NCBI RefSeq assembly: GCF_029522115.1
Contig: NZ_JAKWFK010000001.1
Span: 124,001 to 188,000, forward strand
Length of the DNA: 64,000 bases
Direction of reading: 5' to 3'
Source of the DNA: Trinickia sp. Y13
Lineage (GTDB): Bacteria; Pseudomonadota; Gammaproteobacteria; Burkholderiales; Burkholderiaceae
Shown here: piece after piece, positions 44,428-53,446 of the stretch
Layout: every line of letters begins with the position of its first letter
Numbering within the stretch: position 1 is the first letter of the stretch
Made by a program: the position numbers and the translations under genes
The notes under the pieces: model-generated
The model's database searches: none
The model's input: only the letters and a program-made list of their open reading frames with translations
What the model was told of the DNA's origin: nothing

Positions 44428-46442
44428 CACGCCGCCTCCCGCCGCGTGGCTTGCGGCTGCGTGGCCTCGCACTTATCGGCTCGCGCCGAGCGCCACGCTT
44501 CGATCAAGGTTTCGAATGTCGCGCGCACGCTCGCAACCAGGGCCGCGTCGTCGATTTCATTGGCCAGCCAAGCGCGGCTCGGCTCGTGAAAGATCGTGCG
44601 GCCCACCGTGAAGCCCTTGCAGGTGGTCGAGGCGGCCGCCGCACGAAACCCTTCGCTGAGCGTGTCGACGCCGGCCGACAGACCCAGCAGCACGACGCCG
44701 CGGCAATAGGGATCGCGCTCGGCGATCAGCGCGTCGATCGCCTGCCACTGCTCGGCGCTCAGCGGAGCGAGCTTCCACCATTCCGGCTGGATGCCGAGGT
44801 TGTAGAGCCGCTTCAAGGCGCGAAAGACGGTATCGGGCGCGGCGGGCAGGGTGTCGCGATGCGGCGGGATGACTTCGAGCAGCAACTCGTGGCCGCTCGC
44901 TTGCACGGCATCGTAGAGCGCGCGAAGCTGCGCTTCTTGTTCGACGCGCTCGGCGATGGGCGCATCGGGGTGATACTGCACCAGGCACTTGACGACATGC
45001 TCCTGCGGCCAAGCGACGAGCGCAGTGCCGACCGAGCGCCCATGTTGAAACACGAGCGGCAAGGAGCCCGGCAACTCGACGGGACGGCCGATCCACCAGC
45101 CGCGGCCGGTCGCCTCATTGAGCGCATCTTGGCCGTAGCGGTCGTCGATGAGCACGCCAATGCGCCCTTGCAAGCCGAGCGCCGCTTCCGTTTGCGCGAC
45201 GGCGTCGACGAACAGGCGCTTCAGTTGCGCGATGCGCGACTCGCTCGCCCCCGTTTGCTGGGCGAGCTCGAAGAACTGATTGCGGTGGTCGAAGGCGAAG
45301 CCGAGCACTTCGTCGTGCGGCGCGCGCGCAACGCTCACGCGATGCAGCCGGGCGAGCTTCGTGTCGAGATCGGGCCGGCGCATGCGCGCCGGGTCTCGCT
45401 TAACGGCCTCGCGCAAGTAGTCGAGCTCGGCCGGCGTCGGCATCGCTGGGGCGCAGGCGTGGCGCGAGACGACGAGCGCGCCGCACAGGTTGGCCGTGTG
45501 CGCGCAGCGCGCGAGCGGCGCATCGCGCAGCCACTCGGATAGAAAGCCCGAGGCGAAGGCGTCGCCCGCGCCCAGCACGTTCATCACGTCCACTTCGATG
45601 CCGCGTTCGGTCGGCGCCTCGTCGATCGAAGCCGGCACTTTGCCCTCGATGATGGTGCAGCCGAGCGGGCCGCGCTTGACCACGAGCGTGGCGGGCGTCA
45701 CGGCGCGCACCATCGCCAGCGCATCGATGAGTTCGTGCTTGCCGCCCGCGATGCGAAACTCTTCTTCGGTGCCGATCACGAGATCGAACAACGGCAGAAT
45801 GCGTTGCAGATGGGCCGTGACGCTTTCATTGGCGATAAAGCGCGTTTCGCCGTCCGCTTTGCCGGTGAGTCCCCACAGCACGGGGCGATAGTCGATGTCG
45901 AGCACGGTGCGCACTTGATTGCGCCGTGCATATTCGAGGGCGCGCCGGCTCGCGCGATTCACGCGCTCGGTCGAGAAATGCGTGCCCGTGATGAGCAGCG
46001 CCTTGCTCGACGCGATGAAGGCTTCATCGAAATCGCCTTCGTCGAGCGCCATGTCCGCACAGTTCTCGCGATGGAAGACGAGCGGGAACGTATCGCGGTC
46101 CTTGATGCCGAGCAAGACGAGCGCGGTCAGGCGCTCGGCGTCGGCGCGCGTGTGGCTGACGTCGCAGCCTTCGCGCGCGAGCGTCTCGGTCAGAAAGCGC
46201 CCCATGTGATCGTTGCCCACGCGCGCGAGCATCGCGGAGGCGAGCCCGAGCCGTGCGCAGCCGAAAGCGATGTTCGCGGACGATCCGCCCAGATATTTGG
46301 CGAAGCTCGTCACGTCCTCCAGCCTCGCGCCGATCTGCTGCGCGTAGAGATCGACCGCAAGGCGGCCGAGGCAGATGATGTCGCGCGTGCGCCCTGGGGC
46401 GAAGCGGCCGGTGGACGGATGAGAAGGGGGGGAGGCAACCAT
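44427..46442 (-). CDS. iolC: bifunctional 5-dehydro-2-deoxygluconokinase / DUF2090 aldolase
   Basis: 671 aa. The N-terminal PfkB-type kinase (about 20-330) has LGGSSANIAFGCARLGLASA and the catalytic NVLGAGDAFASGFL. The C-terminal DUF2090 domain (about 360-645: VLGFAFDHRNQFFELAQQTG; QPEWWKLAPLSAEQWQAIDA) is related to class I aldolases. It would split the phosphorylated product as IolJ does. This fusion is common in Burkholderia and some other Proteobacteria, and it explains why no separate iolJ is present. Confidence 0.95.
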   Translation of the reverse strand: MVASPPSHPSTGRFAPGRTRDIICLGRLAVDLYAQQIGARLEDVTSFAKYLGGSSANIAFGCARLGLASAMLARVGNDHMGRFLTETLAREGCDVSHTRADAERLTALVLLGIKDRDTFPLVFHRENCADMALDEGDFDEAFIASSKALLITGTHFSTERVNRASRRALEYARRNQVRTVLDIDYRPVLWGLTGKADGETRFIANESVTAHLQRILPLFDLVIGTEEEFRIAGGKHELIDALAMVRAVTPATLVVKRGPLGCTIIEGKVPASIDEAPTERGIEVDVMNVLGAGDAFASGFLSEWLRDAPLARCAHTANLCGALVVSRHACAPAMPTPAELDYLREAVKRDPARMRRPDLDTKLARLHRVSVARAPHDEVLGFAFDHRNQFFELAQQTGASESRIAQLKRLFVDAVAQTEAALGLQGRIGVLIDDRYGQDALNEATGRGWWIGRPVELPGSLPLVFQHGRSVGTALVAWPQEHVVKCLVQYHPDAPIAERVEQEAQLRALYDAVQASGHELLLEVIPPHRDTLPAAPDTVFRALKRLYNLGIQPEWWKLAPLSAEQWQAIDALIAERDPYCRGVVLLGLSAGVDTLSEGFRAAAASTTCKGFTVGRTIFHEPSRAWLANEIDDAALVASVRATFETLIEAWRSARADKCEATQPQATRREAA

Positions 46443-46511
46443 GGAGTGGGTCCTGAAAAAACGTTGTGTAGCGCGTCGATAGGTATTTGCGTGAGGGGGC
46501 GCTCTCGAGCG

Positions 46512-47327
46512 TCAGATCGTCGCGCCGTCGAGTTCGGCGATCATTTTTTGCATTTCGGCGCCACCGGCCATCATGTCGAGCACGGCGTCCTTGCTGATCG
46601 TGTCCTTGGTGAACGTGCCCATCGAGCGGCCGCGATTGAGCAGCGTGAACGAATCGCCGATCGGGTAGGCGTGATGCACGTTATGGGTGATGAAGATGAC
46701 GGAAATGCCGCGCTCGCGCGCCTTGTGAATCAGCTTGAGCACGTTGAAGCTTTGCTTGACGCCGAGTGCAGCCGTCGGTTCGTCGAGAATCAGCACGCGT
46801 GCGCCGAAATGAATCGCGCGCGCGATGGCCAGGCATTGCCGCTCGCCGCCCGACATCGTGCCGATCGGCTGATTGGCGTCGCGCACGTGGATGCCCATCT
46901 CCGCTAGCTTGTCGCGCGCCGTCGTGGCGGCAGTTTCGATGTCCATCACGTTCACGAGCCCGAACAGCTTCTTGCTCGGCTCGCGGCCCATGAAGAAGTT
47001 GCGCGCGACCGACAGCAGCGGCACGAGCGCGAGATCCTGGTAGACCGTGGCAATCCCGAGATCGAGCGCCTCCTTCGGCGAATTGAAGTGCACGCTCTTG
47101 CCGTCGACGAGGTATTGGCCTTCGCTCGGCGGATGCACGCCGGCGAGCGTCTTGATCAGCGTCGACTTGCCCGCGCCGTTGTCGCCGAGCAGGCAGTGGA
47201 CTTCGCCGCGCCGCAGCCGCAGCGTGACGTCTTTGAGTGCGATCACGCTGCCGAAGTAGCGGCTGACGTTTTCGAGCGCGAGGATGCAGTCGGCGCTTTG
47301 ATCTTGGGTAGGGGTAGCGGAAGTCAT
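46512..47327 (-). CDS. sugar/inositol ABC transporter ATP-binding protein
   Basis: 271 aa, single ABC domain of the CUT2 kind (FrcA-like), not the usual double-length RbsA form. Walker [15 protein letters not shown], signature [16 protein letters not shown], Walker [16 protein letters not shown]. It lies between the permease and iolC on one strand, so inositol is the likely substrate, inferred from context. Confidence 0.92.
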   Translation of the reverse strand: MTSATPTQDQSADCILALENVSRYFGSVIALKDVTLRLRRGEVHCLLGDNGAGKSTLIKTLAGVHPPSEGQYLVDGKSVHFNSPKEALDLGIATVYQDLALVPLLSVARNFFMGREPSKKLFGLVNVMDIETAATTARDKLAEMGIHVRDANQPIGTMSGGERQCLAIARAIHFGARVLILDEPTAALGVKQSFNVLKLIHKARERGISVIFITHNVHHAYPIGDSFTLLNRGRSMGTFTKDTISKDAVLDMMAGGAEMQKMIAELDGATI

Positions 47328-47342
47328 GGTTGTCTCCGTCGA

Positions 47343-48500
47343 TCAACGCGATTGCGCGACACGGCTGCGCACGTAATGGTTGAAGAGCACGGCGAACAGC
47401 AGCATCAACCCGAGGAAGACGCGGAACCAATCCGAATCGATGCTCGTGTAGGTGATGCCGATCTGCACTACGCCGAAGATCAGCGAGCCGAAGCAGGCGC
47501 CGACGACAGACCCGTAGCCGCCCGTGAGCAGCGTGCCGCCGATGACGGCTGCAATGATCGCTTCGAATTCCTTCTGCAGGCCGCGGTCGGCGGCAGCCGA
47601 GCCGATGTCGCACACTTGCAGCACGGCGAATAGGCACGCGCAGAACGCGGTCAGCACGAACAGGCGAATCTTCACGCGTCGCACGGGCACGCCGACGTTC
47701 TTCGCTGCATTCGCATCGCCGCCGACGGCGAAGATCCAGTTGCCAAAGCGCGTTTTGGCGAGCGTGAACGCGCACACCGCCGCGAGCGCGAGCCACCAGA
47801 CGATGACTTTCGGCACGCCCGGCACGAGCGGCTCGCCCGAGTCGAGCAGTTTGACGAGGCCCATGTGCCCGAGCCAGCGGAACAGATCGTGGAACGCCAC
47901 GCCCTGGAACAAGGCGTGGGCAAAGGCGCTCTGGGCCGCGACATCGCCCACGCCCGAGATGATCGTGCGATCGGCGAACATGACCGAGAGGGCCAGCGTC
48001 AGGCCGCGCAGAATGAACATGAACGCGAGCGTGACGATGAACGAAGGCAGCTTCGTGCGCATCACGAGGTAGCCGTTGAGCGCGCCGAGCGCCATCGAGC
48101 CCACGAACGCGAAGACGATCGCAAGTTCGATAGGCCAGTGAAAATACATCGTCGGCAACGCGACCATCATGCCCGCGAAGCCGATCATCGAACCGATCGA
48201 CAGGTCGAACTCGCCGGCGATCATCAAGAGGCATGCGCCCACTGAAATGAGGCCGAGGTAGGCCGCCACCTGCGACCAGTTCATGATGCCGTCGAGATTG
48301 AACATCCCGGAATTGCCGGCGCCGATCGCGAAGACGAGGAACACCATGACGGTGCCTGCGAGCGAGGCGAACTCGGGGCGGGAGAGAAACTGCTTGAACC
48401 GCGATTCGCGGCGCACACGTTCGTCGAGCGAGCTGGAACCCTGCGGGTTCGGCTGCCCCTCTTTGCGTAAGTTGGCGTGGAAATGATCGGCGACGCCCAT
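47343..48500 (-). CDS. sugar/inositol ABC transporter permease
   Basis: 385 aa from ATG 48500 (MGVADHFHANLRKEG). CUT2 permease (RbsC/FrcC-like), about ten membrane helices, with LMIAGEFDLSIGSMIGFAGM and the EAA-like GGTLLTGGYGSVVGACFGSL. A longer start upstream (48572) adds only Arg-rich residues. Confidence 0.93.
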   Translation of the reverse strand: MGVADHFHANLRKEGQPNPQGSSSLDERVRRESRFKQFLSRPEFASLAGTVMVFLVFAIGAGNSGMFNLDGIMNWSQVAAYLGLISVGACLLMIAGEFDLSIGSMIGFAGMMVALPTMYFHWPIELAIVFAFVGSMALGALNGYLVMRTKLPSFIVTLAFMFILRGLTLALSVMFADRTIISGVGDVAAQSAFAHALFQGVAFHDLFRWLGHMGLVKLLDSGEPLVPGVPKVIVWWLALAAVCAFTLAKTRFGNWIFAVGGDANAAKNVGVPVRRVKIRLFVLTAFCACLFAVLQVCDIGSAAADRGLQKEFEAIIAAVIGGTLLTGGYGSVVGACFGSLIFGVVQIGITYTSIDSDWFRVFLGLMLLFAVLFNHYVRSRVAQSR

Positions 48501-48633
48501 CGAATGTCTCCTTCGGTAGCGCGGCCCGGACCGTTCAGCGAAAACCGGTCCGAACCGCGCCGTGATGCTCAATAGCTGGATTGCAAAGGCCGCTGCTCAA
48601 TTTGCGGGCGATGGGCGCCCGCAAGCGTGAGAA

Positions 48634-49692
48634 TCAGCGGTACTGCCCCGCGTACTTCACGACTTTGTCGACGTTGGCTTTGGTGATGAAGCCCGGACCG
48701 GAGAGGATCGTGTCGGGCTGATAGACGGGCTGCAGCCCGTAGGTATCGAGGCGAGCCTTGAACTTCGGATTGCTTTGCAGCGCCTTTTCGATCTTCAGCG
48801 GATCGGTCGTATGGTCTTGCTTTGCGATCGCGAGCACGGCGACGGCCAGATAGCCTTGCAGGTAGGGCTGCTGATCGATCGCGAATTGGATCGTGCCGTC
48901 CTTGATTGCAGCCGCGATGTCGTTGTCGAAGTCGAACGTCGCGAACCAGATCTTGCCGGCCTTGCCCATGTCCTTGAGCGCGCGGATCGTGGGATCGGCG
49001 GAAAGCGGCCCGAGCGCCAGCACGGCGCCCGTATCGGGATGGTTGCGCAGGTAGGCTTGGACCTTCGCCTTCACGCCGTTCGGGTCTTGGCCGGCGTCGA
49101 GCGTCGATGACTTGAAGTCGACCCCGAGCGCTTCGGCAAAGCCGCGGCAGCGCTCGAACGAGGCCGGGTTCGTCGCGTAGTGGTTGACGCACACGAACGA
49201 CTTGATGCCCGCCGCTTTCGCCTTCGCGCCGGCCGCGTGGCCCGCGACGTATTCGGGCTGGCCGATGTGCATGATCGCGCCGAGCTGCTTGCTTTGCTCG
49301 AGCGTGCCCGAGTTGATCGTCACGAGCGGGATCTTCTTGTCGGTGACTTTTTTGATCGAGCTCTTGAGCACGTCGAAATCGGCGATCGTCGTGGCGACGC
49401 CGTCGTAGTTGTGCGCAGCCGCTTGCTCGATCAGGCGCGCCATGTCGGACAAATCGCCGTTCGGCGGGTTGCGGTAGTCGGTCTCGACGTTGAAGTCCTC
49501 GTCGGCCTGCTTGATCGCGTTCTTGATCGTGTTCCACCAGGAGTCGGAATCCGGCGCGTGACTGATCAGGACGAACTTGGCGTCGGCCGCGTGGGCCGAC
49601 GACACCGCGAACGGACCGAACGCCAATGCCAGCGCGGACGTGAATGCCGCGGCGAATGTCCTCACTGCGGCCTTGCGGGTGCAAAGTCTCAT
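48634..49692 (-). CDS. periplasmic inositol/sugar-binding protein
   Basis: 352 aa. Signal peptide about 1-35 ending SSAHAADA. Peripla_BP_4 fold (RbsB-like): FVLISHAPDSDSWWNTIKNA at the first strand, and TFDFDNDIAAAIKDGTIQFA, IDQQPYLQGYLAV near the end. First gene of the minus-strand inositol operon; ligand inferred from context. Confidence 0.94.
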   Translation of the reverse strand: MRLCTRKAAVRTFAAAFTSALALAFGPFAVSSAHAADAKFVLISHAPDSDSWWNTIKNAIKQADEDFNVETDYRNPPNGDLSDMARLIEQAAAHNYDGVATTIADFDVLKSSIKKVTDKKIPLVTINSGTLEQSKQLGAIMHIGQPEYVAGHAAGAKAKAAGIKSFVCVNHYATNPASFERCRGFAEALGVDFKSSTLDAGQDPNGVKAKVQAYLRNHPDTGAVLALGPLSADPTIRALKDMGKAGKIWFATFDFDNDIAAAIKDGTIQFAIDQQPYLQGYLAVAVLAIAKQDHTTDPLKIEKALQSNPKFKARLDTYGLQPVYQPDTILSGPGFITKANVDKVVKYAGQYR

Positions 49693-49761
49693 TTGTCTCC
49701 ACCTATTCGAAGTTATGTCGTTAGGAGCGATGCCGCGACCGGCGCGCGCCGCTCACGACAA

Positions 49762-49790
49762 AGATTAGGCCAACTCGATCAGGATTGCAA
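49762..49790 (-). promoter_or_regulatory. sigma-70 promoter of the inositol uptake-catabolism operon
   Basis: On the minus strand: -35 TTGCAA (49785-49790), 17-bp spacer, -10 TAATCT (49762-49767), placed 70 bp before the binding-protein start. It sits 22 bp from the iolR operator. Confidence 0.5.
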
Positions 49791-49811
49791 AGAAAATTTC
49801 ATTGAAGATAG

Positions 49812-49854
49812 AAATGGAAAATTCATTCCATTTCGAGGCGGACATGCCTATAAT
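49812..49854 (+). promoter_or_regulatory. IolR operator and iolR promoter
   Basis: A perfect 8-bp inverted repeat AAATGGAA (49812-49819) / TTCCATTT (49826-49833) around AATTCA, i.e. GGAA-N6-TTCC. That is the recognised operator of the RpiR-type inositol repressor IolR in Caulobacter. A perfect -10 TATAAT (49849-49854) follows, with a weak -35 (TTCCAT, 49826-49831) inside the operator at 17 bp. Binding here would block iolR and probably also the divergent inositol operon. Confidence 0.75.
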
Positions 49855-49939
49855 CCGCATCGTCGGGAAACGATGCGCGCCGGGCAGCGAGCGATGAGCA
49901 AGCAGCAGGGCGCGGCGCCCGTTCAACAGGATGAGAGCC

Positions 49940-50821
49940 ATGCAGGAAGAGACCACCGATGAGTTGCCAAGCGTCGACGAACTGATGCAGCGCGTCGCCG
50001 ATGCCTACGACGCGCTGCCCCGGCAATTGAAGAGCGTGGCGTCGTACCTCGAACAGCATCGAGCGAGCGTGATGGTCGATCGCACGAGCGACATCGCCGC
50101 GAGCTGCGGCGTGCATCCATCGGCCGTGGTGCGCTTTGCGCAGCGCTTCGGGTTTTCGGGGTTCTCCGATCTGCAGGCCGTATTCAAGCAGGCCTACGCG
50201 GGCCAGAGCCCTTCGGGGCAGACCTATAAGCAGCGGATTCGCAAACTGATCGACGAAAAGCCCGGGCGCTTATCGGGCGGCAACGTCGCGCGCGAGTTCG
50301 TCGCCGCCTGCCGCAACGGCCTGGACGAGCTCGAAGCGACGCTGGACGACGAGCAATTCGAAGCGGCCGTCTCGATGCTGCAGCATGCCGAGAACATCTA
50401 TGTGATCGGCGTGCGGCGCTCGTTCCCGGTGGCGAGCTACATCGTCTATGCGCTGCAGCACACGGCCAAGCGCGTGCACCTCATTTCCGGCTTCGGCGGC
50501 ATGTTTCGCGAGCAGATCCGCAGCGTGAAGAAGGGCGACGTCGTCATCGCCATCAGCTTCGAACCCTACGGCCGGGAAACGCAGTATTGCTTGCGCGTCG
50601 CCCATCATCACCAAGCGCAAACGCTGGTCATTACCGACAGCCGGTTATCGCCGCTCGGGCGTTACGCGAGCGCGCAGTTATTCGTCAAGGAAGGCAGCGC
50701 ATTCGCCTTTCGCGCACTGACGAGCACCATTTGCCTGTGCCAAGCGCTGTTCGTCGCGCTTGCGTACCGGCTCGAGTTGAACGTAGAAGAATCCAAGGAC
50801 ACTGGAGGATACGATGATTAG
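49940..50821 (+). CDS. iolR: RpiR-family inositol repressor
   Basis: 293 aa from ATG 49940; ATG 49931 is an in-frame alternative but has no spaced Shine-Dalgarno. N-terminal HTH_6 domain (about 15-90: ALPRQLKSVASYLEQHRASV, then GVHPSAVVRFAQRFGFSGFS) and a C-terminal SIS domain (about 130-275: IYVIGVRRSFPVASYIVYAL; VVIAISFEPYGRET). Such repressors release DNA when a sugar-like metabolite binds the SIS domain. It overlaps iolG by 8 bp. Confidence 0.92.
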   Translation: MQEETTDELPSVDELMQRVADAYDALPRQLKSVASYLEQHRASVMVDRTSDIAASCGVHPSAVVRFAQRFGFSGFSDLQAVFKQAYAGQSPSGQTYKQRIRKLIDEKPGRLSGGNVAREFVAACRNGLDELEATLDDEQFEAAVSMLQHAENIYVIGVRRSFPVASYIVYALQHTAKRVHLISGFGGMFREQIRSVKKGDVVIAISFEPYGRETQYCLRVAHHHQAQTLVITDSRLSPLGRYASAQLFVKEGSAFAFRALTSTICLCQALFVALAYRLELNVEESKDTGGYDD

Positions 50822-51821
50822 TCACGACGCGATCGACGTCGCGGTATTCGGCGCGGGCCGCATCGGCCGCATTCATGCAGGCAATCTCGCGCGGCATCCG
50901 GGCGCGCGGCTCAAGTACGTGGTGGACGTCAATCGCGCCGCGGCCGCCGAGCTCGCGGCGCAATACGGTGCGACGGTGGTCGAGGCCGACGCGGCGCTCG
51001 CCGATGCCGCCGTCGGCGCGAGCGTCATTTGCTCGAGCACCGATACGCACGCCGATTTGATCGAGCGTTCGGCGGCCGCGGGCAAGCATATCTTTTGCGA
51101 AAAGCCCGTCGACCTCGAACTCGAGCGTGCGCGCGCCTGCGCACGCGCCGTCGAAGCGGCGGGCGTCGTGTGCATGATCGGGTTTCAGCGCCGCTTCGAT
51201 CCGACCTTCGCCGCGGTCAAGGCGCGGCTCGACGCAGGCGAAATCGGCACGCCCGAGATGCTCGTCGTGACGAGCCGCGACCCCGGCGCGCCGCCTGTCG
51301 AGTACATCCGCCGCTCCGGCGGCATCTTCAAGGACATGCTGATCCACGACTTCGACATCTTTCGCTGGATTCTCGATGACGAAGCCCAAACCGTGCATGC
51401 GAGCGGAAGCTGCCTGACGGACCCGGCGATCCTCGATGCTGGCGACATCGATTCGACGGCCGTCACGATTCGCACCAAACGCGGACGGCTTTGCCAGATC
51501 AATACGACGCGGCGCGCCGCATACGGTTACGACCAGCGCTTCGAGGTGCTCGGCAGCGCGGGCATGCTGCAGGCCGGCAACGTGCGGCCGACCGAAGTGC
51601 TCGCCTATTCTTCGCGCGCGGTATCGAGCGACTTGCCCGAAGCGTTCTTCCTCGAACGCTATCGCGCCGCTTATGCGAACGAGATCGCGCATTTCTTCGA
51701 TGCCGTGACGCAAGGGGCGAGCGTGCGCACGACGATCGCCGACGGCGTCAAGGCGCTCGAATTGGCCGAGGCCGCAACGCGCTCGTGGCGCGAGGGCTGT
51801 GTGGTGGCGGTGGGCGAATGA
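50814..51821 (+). CDS. iolG: myo-inositol 2-dehydrogenase
   Basis: 335 aa. Gfo/Idh/MocA family: nucleotide-binding VAVFGAGRIGRIHAGNLARH, the EKP motif in IFCEKPVDLELE, and the catalytic-region FKDMLIHDFDIFRWIL. It oxidises myo-inositol to 2-keto-myo-inositol, the substrate of IolE. Transcribed with iolR. Confidence 0.94.
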   Translation: MISHDAIDVAVFGAGRIGRIHAGNLARHPGARLKYVVDVNRAAAAELAAQYGATVVEADAALADAAVGASVICSSTDTHADLIERSAAAGKHIFCEKPVDLELERARACARAVEAAGVVCMIGFQRRFDPTFAAVKARLDAGEIGTPEMLVVTSRDPGAPPVEYIRRSGGIFKDMLIHDFDIFRWILDDEAQTVHASGSCLTDPAILDAGDIDSTAVTIRTKRGRLCQINTTRRAAYGYDQRFEVLGSAGMLQAGNVRPTEVLAYSSRAVSSDLPEAFFLERYRAAYANEIAHFFDAVTQGASVRTTIADGVKALELAEAATRSWREGCVVAVGE

Positions 51822-51843
51822 GCGTGAGAGGAGCGAGACTGTG

Positions 51844-52905
51844 ATGACGAGGGCAGAGCGTGCACCCGTGAAGATCGGGATTGCCGGATTGGGCCGGCTC
51901 GGCAAGCGCCACGCAACGAATTTGGCTTACCGCGTGCCCGGCGCGGTACTGGCGGCGGCGTGCAGCCCCGTCGAGCAAGAGCGCGATTGGGCGCGCGAGA
52001 CGCTTCCTAGCGCACGGCTTTATTCGGACTACGAAGCATTGCTCGCCGACCGCGAGCTCGATGCACTGTGGCTCGTCACGCCCTCGTCGTTGCATGCGGA
52101 GCAAATCGCCGCCGCGCTGCGGGCGGGCAAGCATGTTTTCTGCGAGAAGCCGCTATCGCTCGACGTCGCCGAATGCGAGCGCGTACTCGGCGTGGCGCGC
52201 GAATATCCGCAACTCGAAGCGATGATCGGTTTCATGCGCCGCTTCGATCCGAGTTACCGCGATGCGTACGAGAAGGCCAGCGCCGGCGCCATCGGCAGAG
52301 CGTTCATGGTGCGCTCCCAAACGACGGACCTGAACGACCCCGACGGTTTTTTCGTGCGATTCGCGCCGACCTCGGGCGGCATCTTCCTCGATTGCACGGT
52401 GCATGACATCGACGTTGCGCGCTGGTTCTTCGACGGCGCGCGGGCGACGCGTGCGTTCGCCACGGGCGTGATCGCGTTGCACGAAGGTCTGCGCGCATGC
52501 GCGGATGTGGACAACGGCGTGGGCGTCGTCGAATTCGAAGGCGGAAGATTGGCGGTGTTCTACGCGTCGCGCACGATGGCGCATGGCTGCGATACGCAGA
52601 GCGAAGTGATCGGCACGGGCGGTGCGCTCGCGATCGGTCACAACCCGCGGCGCAATCGCGTGGAAATCTACGAGGCGGGCGGCGTGCGCAGCGAAAGCAC
52701 GCCGACTTTCTTCGACCGTTTCGAAGAGGCGTTCCTGCACGAAGCGCAGGCGTTCGTCCAAAACGTGTGCGCGCGCAGGGCGGGTACGACGAGCGCGGGG
52801 TCCGCGGCATCTGCCGGCGCGATGCTCGCCGATGCGCTCGAGGCGACGCGCATCGGCCACGCGCTGCGCCACGCATTCGCGACTGGGTTGCCGGTGACGT
52901 TATAG
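51844..52905 (+). CDS. second Gfo/Idh/MocA-family oxidoreductase (inositol-related)
   Basis: 353 aa from ATG 51844 with GAGAGG upstream. Rossmann start IGIAGLGRLGKRHATNLAYR, EKP in VFCEKPLSLDVAECER, and GGIFLDCTVHDIDVARWFFD (catalytic Asp/His segment). A diverged paralogue of iolG, 22 bp behind it. Likely an inositol-isomer dehydrogenase (for example scyllo- or D-chiro-inositol), by context only. Confidence 0.88.
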   Translation: MTRAERAPVKIGIAGLGRLGKRHATNLAYRVPGAVLAAACSPVEQERDWARETLPSARLYSDYEALLADRELDALWLVTPSSLHAEQIAAALRAGKHVFCEKPLSLDVAECERVLGVAREYPQLEAMIGFMRRFDPSYRDAYEKASAGAIGRAFMVRSQTTDLNDPDGFFVRFAPTSGGIFLDCTVHDIDVARWFFDGARATRAFATGVIALHEGLRACADVDNGVGVVEFEGGRLAVFYASRTMAHGCDTQSEVIGTGGALAIGHNPRRNRVEIYEAGGVRSESTPTFFDRFEEAFLHEAQAFVQNVCARRAGTTSAGSAASAGAMLADALEATRIGHALRHAFATGLPVTL

Positions 52906-53099
52906 GCGCTTCAGACGTTTCAGACGTTTCCGGCCTATCCCGATTGATCCGAGGCTTGCCCGCGTGGCAAGCCGGCGTTGGCATCGACGGCCGCTCGAGC
53001 GCGGCCCGGCGCTGCGGTAAAATTCGCTTTTCGCGATTTTGTCGCAAAGCCTCACATTCGCGGGGGCGCGCGTTCGCTTTTCTAAAAGGTCAATGGCCG
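52906..53099. other. intergenic gap before the TusA-like gene
   Basis: 194 bp. A short direct repeat CAGACGTTT x2 occurs at about 52912-52930, and a TAAAAT-type -10 lies near 53016. No gene. Confidence 0.35.
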
Positions 53100-53327
53100 A
53101 TGGACATTCATAAGGAAGTCGATGCACGCGGGCTGAGCTGCCCGCTGCCGATCTTGAGGGCGAAAAAAGCGCTGGCGGATATGCAAAGCGGCCAGATTTT
53201 GAAGGTCTTGGCAACCGATCCTGGTTCGCAGCGCGATTTCGCGGCCTTCGCCAAGCAAACGGGCAATGAGATCGTCGAAAGCTCGACTCAGGATAAGACG
53301 TTCGTGTTTTTGATGCGCAGGCGCTAG
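53100..53327 (+). CDS. TusA/SirA-family sulfur carrier protein
   Basis: 75 aa from ATG 53100. The family motif with the active Cys is RGLSCPLPILRAKKAL, and the chain is of full length. Proteins of this group carry persulfide sulfur for tRNA thiolation or other sulfur transfer. It is convergent with galU. Which of the TusA-like branches it belongs to cannot be read here. Confidence 0.92.
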   Translation: MDIHKEVDARGLSCPLPILRAKKALADMQSGQILKVLATDPGSQRDFAAFAKQTGNEIVESSTQDKTFVFLMRRR

Positions 53328-53354
53328 TGCGATCGGCGTAAGCGCAGCGGCTAG

Positions 53355-53407
53355 GCAAAACAAAGCGCGACGACTCGTTGGCAGCAGGCTGGACGAGATC
53401 GTCGCGC
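53355..53407 (-). terminator. Rho-independent terminator of galU
   Basis: Inverted repeat 53365-53378 (GCGCGACGACTCGT) with 53393-53407, one bulged base, 14-nt loop. Read on the minus strand, the stem is followed by TTTGTTTTG (53364-53356). It lies in the gap between convergent tusA-like and galU genes. Confidence 0.65.
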
Positions 53408-53446
53408 AGGATGAGACGTATCGCGCCGCTAAGGTGCGCGCAACAC

